From JAEULH01 sp963789785 (GTDB taxonomy: Bacteria; Pseudomonadota; Alphaproteobacteria; Rhodospirillales; Defluviicoccaceae): a stretch of 64,000 nt of DNA. Positions within the stretch are counted from its first letter, which is position 1. Every line of letters begins with the position of its first letter. Location of the stretch: positions 1 to 64,000 of the forward strand of contig CAWBNC010000048.1 of assembly GCA_963789785.1 (NCBI GenBank), written 5' to 3'. The notes beneath the pieces are model-generated. The model saw nothing but the letters and a program-made list of their open reading frames with translations. It had not been told where the DNA came from and searched no databases. The translations under genes were made by a program, and so were the position numbers. Below are positions 62,956 to 64,000 of the stretch, in pieces.

Positions 62956-64000
62956 ATGTTCTTCCGTCGCAAGACCGTTGGCGAGCGCACATACCTGCAG
63001 ATCGTCGAGAACCGCCGCGATGGTGGCTCGGTCCGCCAGCATGTCGTCGCTACGCTGGGACGGGCGGAGGATTGGCTCAACGCCGGTAAGCTCGATCAAT
63101 TGCTTCAGTCTGGCGCGCGGCTGAGTGAAACCGCGCTGGTGCTGTCCGCCTTGCGCGATGGCGATGGGCTGGTGGTCGACAGCCGGCGCATTGGCGCGCC
63201 GCTGATCTTCGAGCGTCTGTGGCGCGAGAGCGGCTGCCAGGCGGTGATCGAAGGGTTGTTGGCCGAGCGCCAGTTCCAGTTCCCGGTCGAGCGGGCGATC
63301 TTCGCCAGCGTCCTGCACCGTCTTTGCGTCTCCGGCTCCGACCGGGCCTGCGACAAGTGGCTGGACGGTTACGGGGTTGCCGGGGTCGAGAGCCTTGATT
63401 TGCACCATCTGTACCGGGCGATCGCCTGGCTGGGTGAAGAGCTCGCCGACCAGGACGGGCGCACCCGGGCGCCGCGGGCGACCAAGGACCTGATCGAAGA
63501 GCGGCTGTTCGCGCGCCGGAGCGACCTGTTCAACGATCTCGACTTGGTGTTTTTTGATACCTCCGCCCTCTACTTCCACGGCGCCGGCGGCGAGACGCTG
63601 GGCCGCCGCGGCAAGTCCAAGGATCACCGCCCGGACTTGAAGCAGGTGGTGATCGGCGTGGTCATCGACCGGCACGGCCGTCCCCTCTGCTCGGAAACAT
63701 GGCCAGGCAACGCCACCGACGTCCAGGCGCTGCTGCCGGTGATCGACCGCCTGCGCGCGCGCTTTTGCATCGGCCGGATCTGCGTGGTTGGCGATCGCGG
63801 CATGATCAGCGCGCGCACGCTGGCGGAACTGGAAGAGCGCGGGATCGACTACATTCTCGGGGCGCGTGAGCGCAACGATGCCGAGGTGCGCGGGACCGTG
63901 CTCGCCGATACCGCTGCCATGGTGCCGCTGTCGATCCCCAAGGCCGCCGGCGCGACGACCGACATCGAGGTCAAGGAGGTTCTGGTCCGGCCCTGGGACG
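62956..64000 (+). CDS. IS1634-family transposase, cut by window end
   Basis: Reading from ATG 62956, the frame stays open for 348 codons to the window edge: MFFRRKTVGERTYLQIVENR, SVRQHVVATLGRAEDWL, VFFDTSALYFHGAGGETLGR then RGKSKDHRPDLKQVVIGVVI, RICVVGDRGMISARTLAELE. These are IS1634/IS4-group features (F-F-D-T-S-x-L-Y-F with Asp; G-D-R-G-M-I-S with the second Asp). The C-terminus and right inverted repeat lie outside the window. Confidence 0.9.
   Translation, partial: MFFRRKTVGERTYLQIVENRRDGGSVRQHVVATLGRAEDWLNAGKLDQLLQSGARLSETALVLSALRDGDGLVVDSRRIGAPLIFERLWRESGCQAVIEGLLAERQFQFPVERAIFASVLHRLCVSGSDRACDKWLDGYGVAGVESLDLHHLYRAIAWLGEELADQDGRTRAPRATKDLIEERLFARRSDLFNDLDLVFFDTSALYFHGAGGETLGRRGKSKDHRPDLKQVVIGVVIDRHGRPLCSETWPGNATDVQALLPVIDRLRARFCIGRICVVGDRGMISARTLAELEERGIDYILGARERNDAEVRGTVLADTAAMVPLSIPKAAGATTDIEVKEVLVRPWD

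Overview
The window is GC-rich, densely coded bacterial DNA with alphaproteobacterial features and most resembles a member of the Rhodospirillales. Pointers are a deoxycytidylate-deaminase/panBC neighbourhood, an ABC-F protein, a SOUL heme-binding lipoprotein, a CyoABCD quinol oxidase and a ProVWX betaine/choline importer. The order is an inference from gene content, not from a marker gene; the only RNA gene is a tRNA-Ser(GCT) at the left edge.

Layout. 0-12 kb is ordinary chromosome: tRNA-Ser, a YbaK-type deacylase, an MscS channel, an HD-GYP protein, two DUF1254/DUF1214 genes (the first broken), an ABC-F ATPase, then a leftward run of GH13 amylase, GluQ, a ferredoxin and a frameshifted arfB, and a SOUL lipoprotein. 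12-15 kb is an AT-rich foreign patch holding the remains of an unrecognised gene, hit by an IS1595-type and an IS5-type element, both with complete ends and target duplications. 15-24 kb mixes intact genes (panB, an acyltransferase) with many frameshifted ones (dcd, panC, gpt, a lipoprotein, a GH71-like remnant, a serine protease missing its catalytic-serine segment, mgtC). 24-39 kb has a solute-binding protein plus an acetate permease, envelope proteins (DUF4105, DUF3015, FadL, lipoproteins), a patatin beside the ruins of a DNA methylase, and an outer-membrane transporter gene split by an IS256-type element.

39.4-49.2 kb is the most coherent block: nine tightly overlapping rightward genes for a histidine-rich duplicated membrane protein, a gluconate-dehydrogenase-subunit-3-like protein, a GMC flavoprotein, a GH15 glucoamylase/trehalase, a small membrane protein and CyoABCD. 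I read it as one module that releases sugar, oxidises it on a flavoprotein and passes electrons through the membrane to a bo3-type oxidase. It is my best candidate for an undescribed system.

49.2-54 kb is a collapsed prophage or integrative element (pieces of large polyvalent proteins) carrying two IS630-type elements inserted back to back. 54-61 kb returns to chromosomal genes: a di-heme peroxidase, a DUF599 protein and the proV-proW-proX operon. 61.1-64 kb is a pile-up of IS3, IS66, IS3 and IS1634-type pieces running off the window.

An unusually high number of genes carry single-base frameshifts. Long intact genes lie between them, so some of this is probably real decay (especially 17.7-20.8 kb), but sequencing or assembly error cannot be excluded from the sequence alone.
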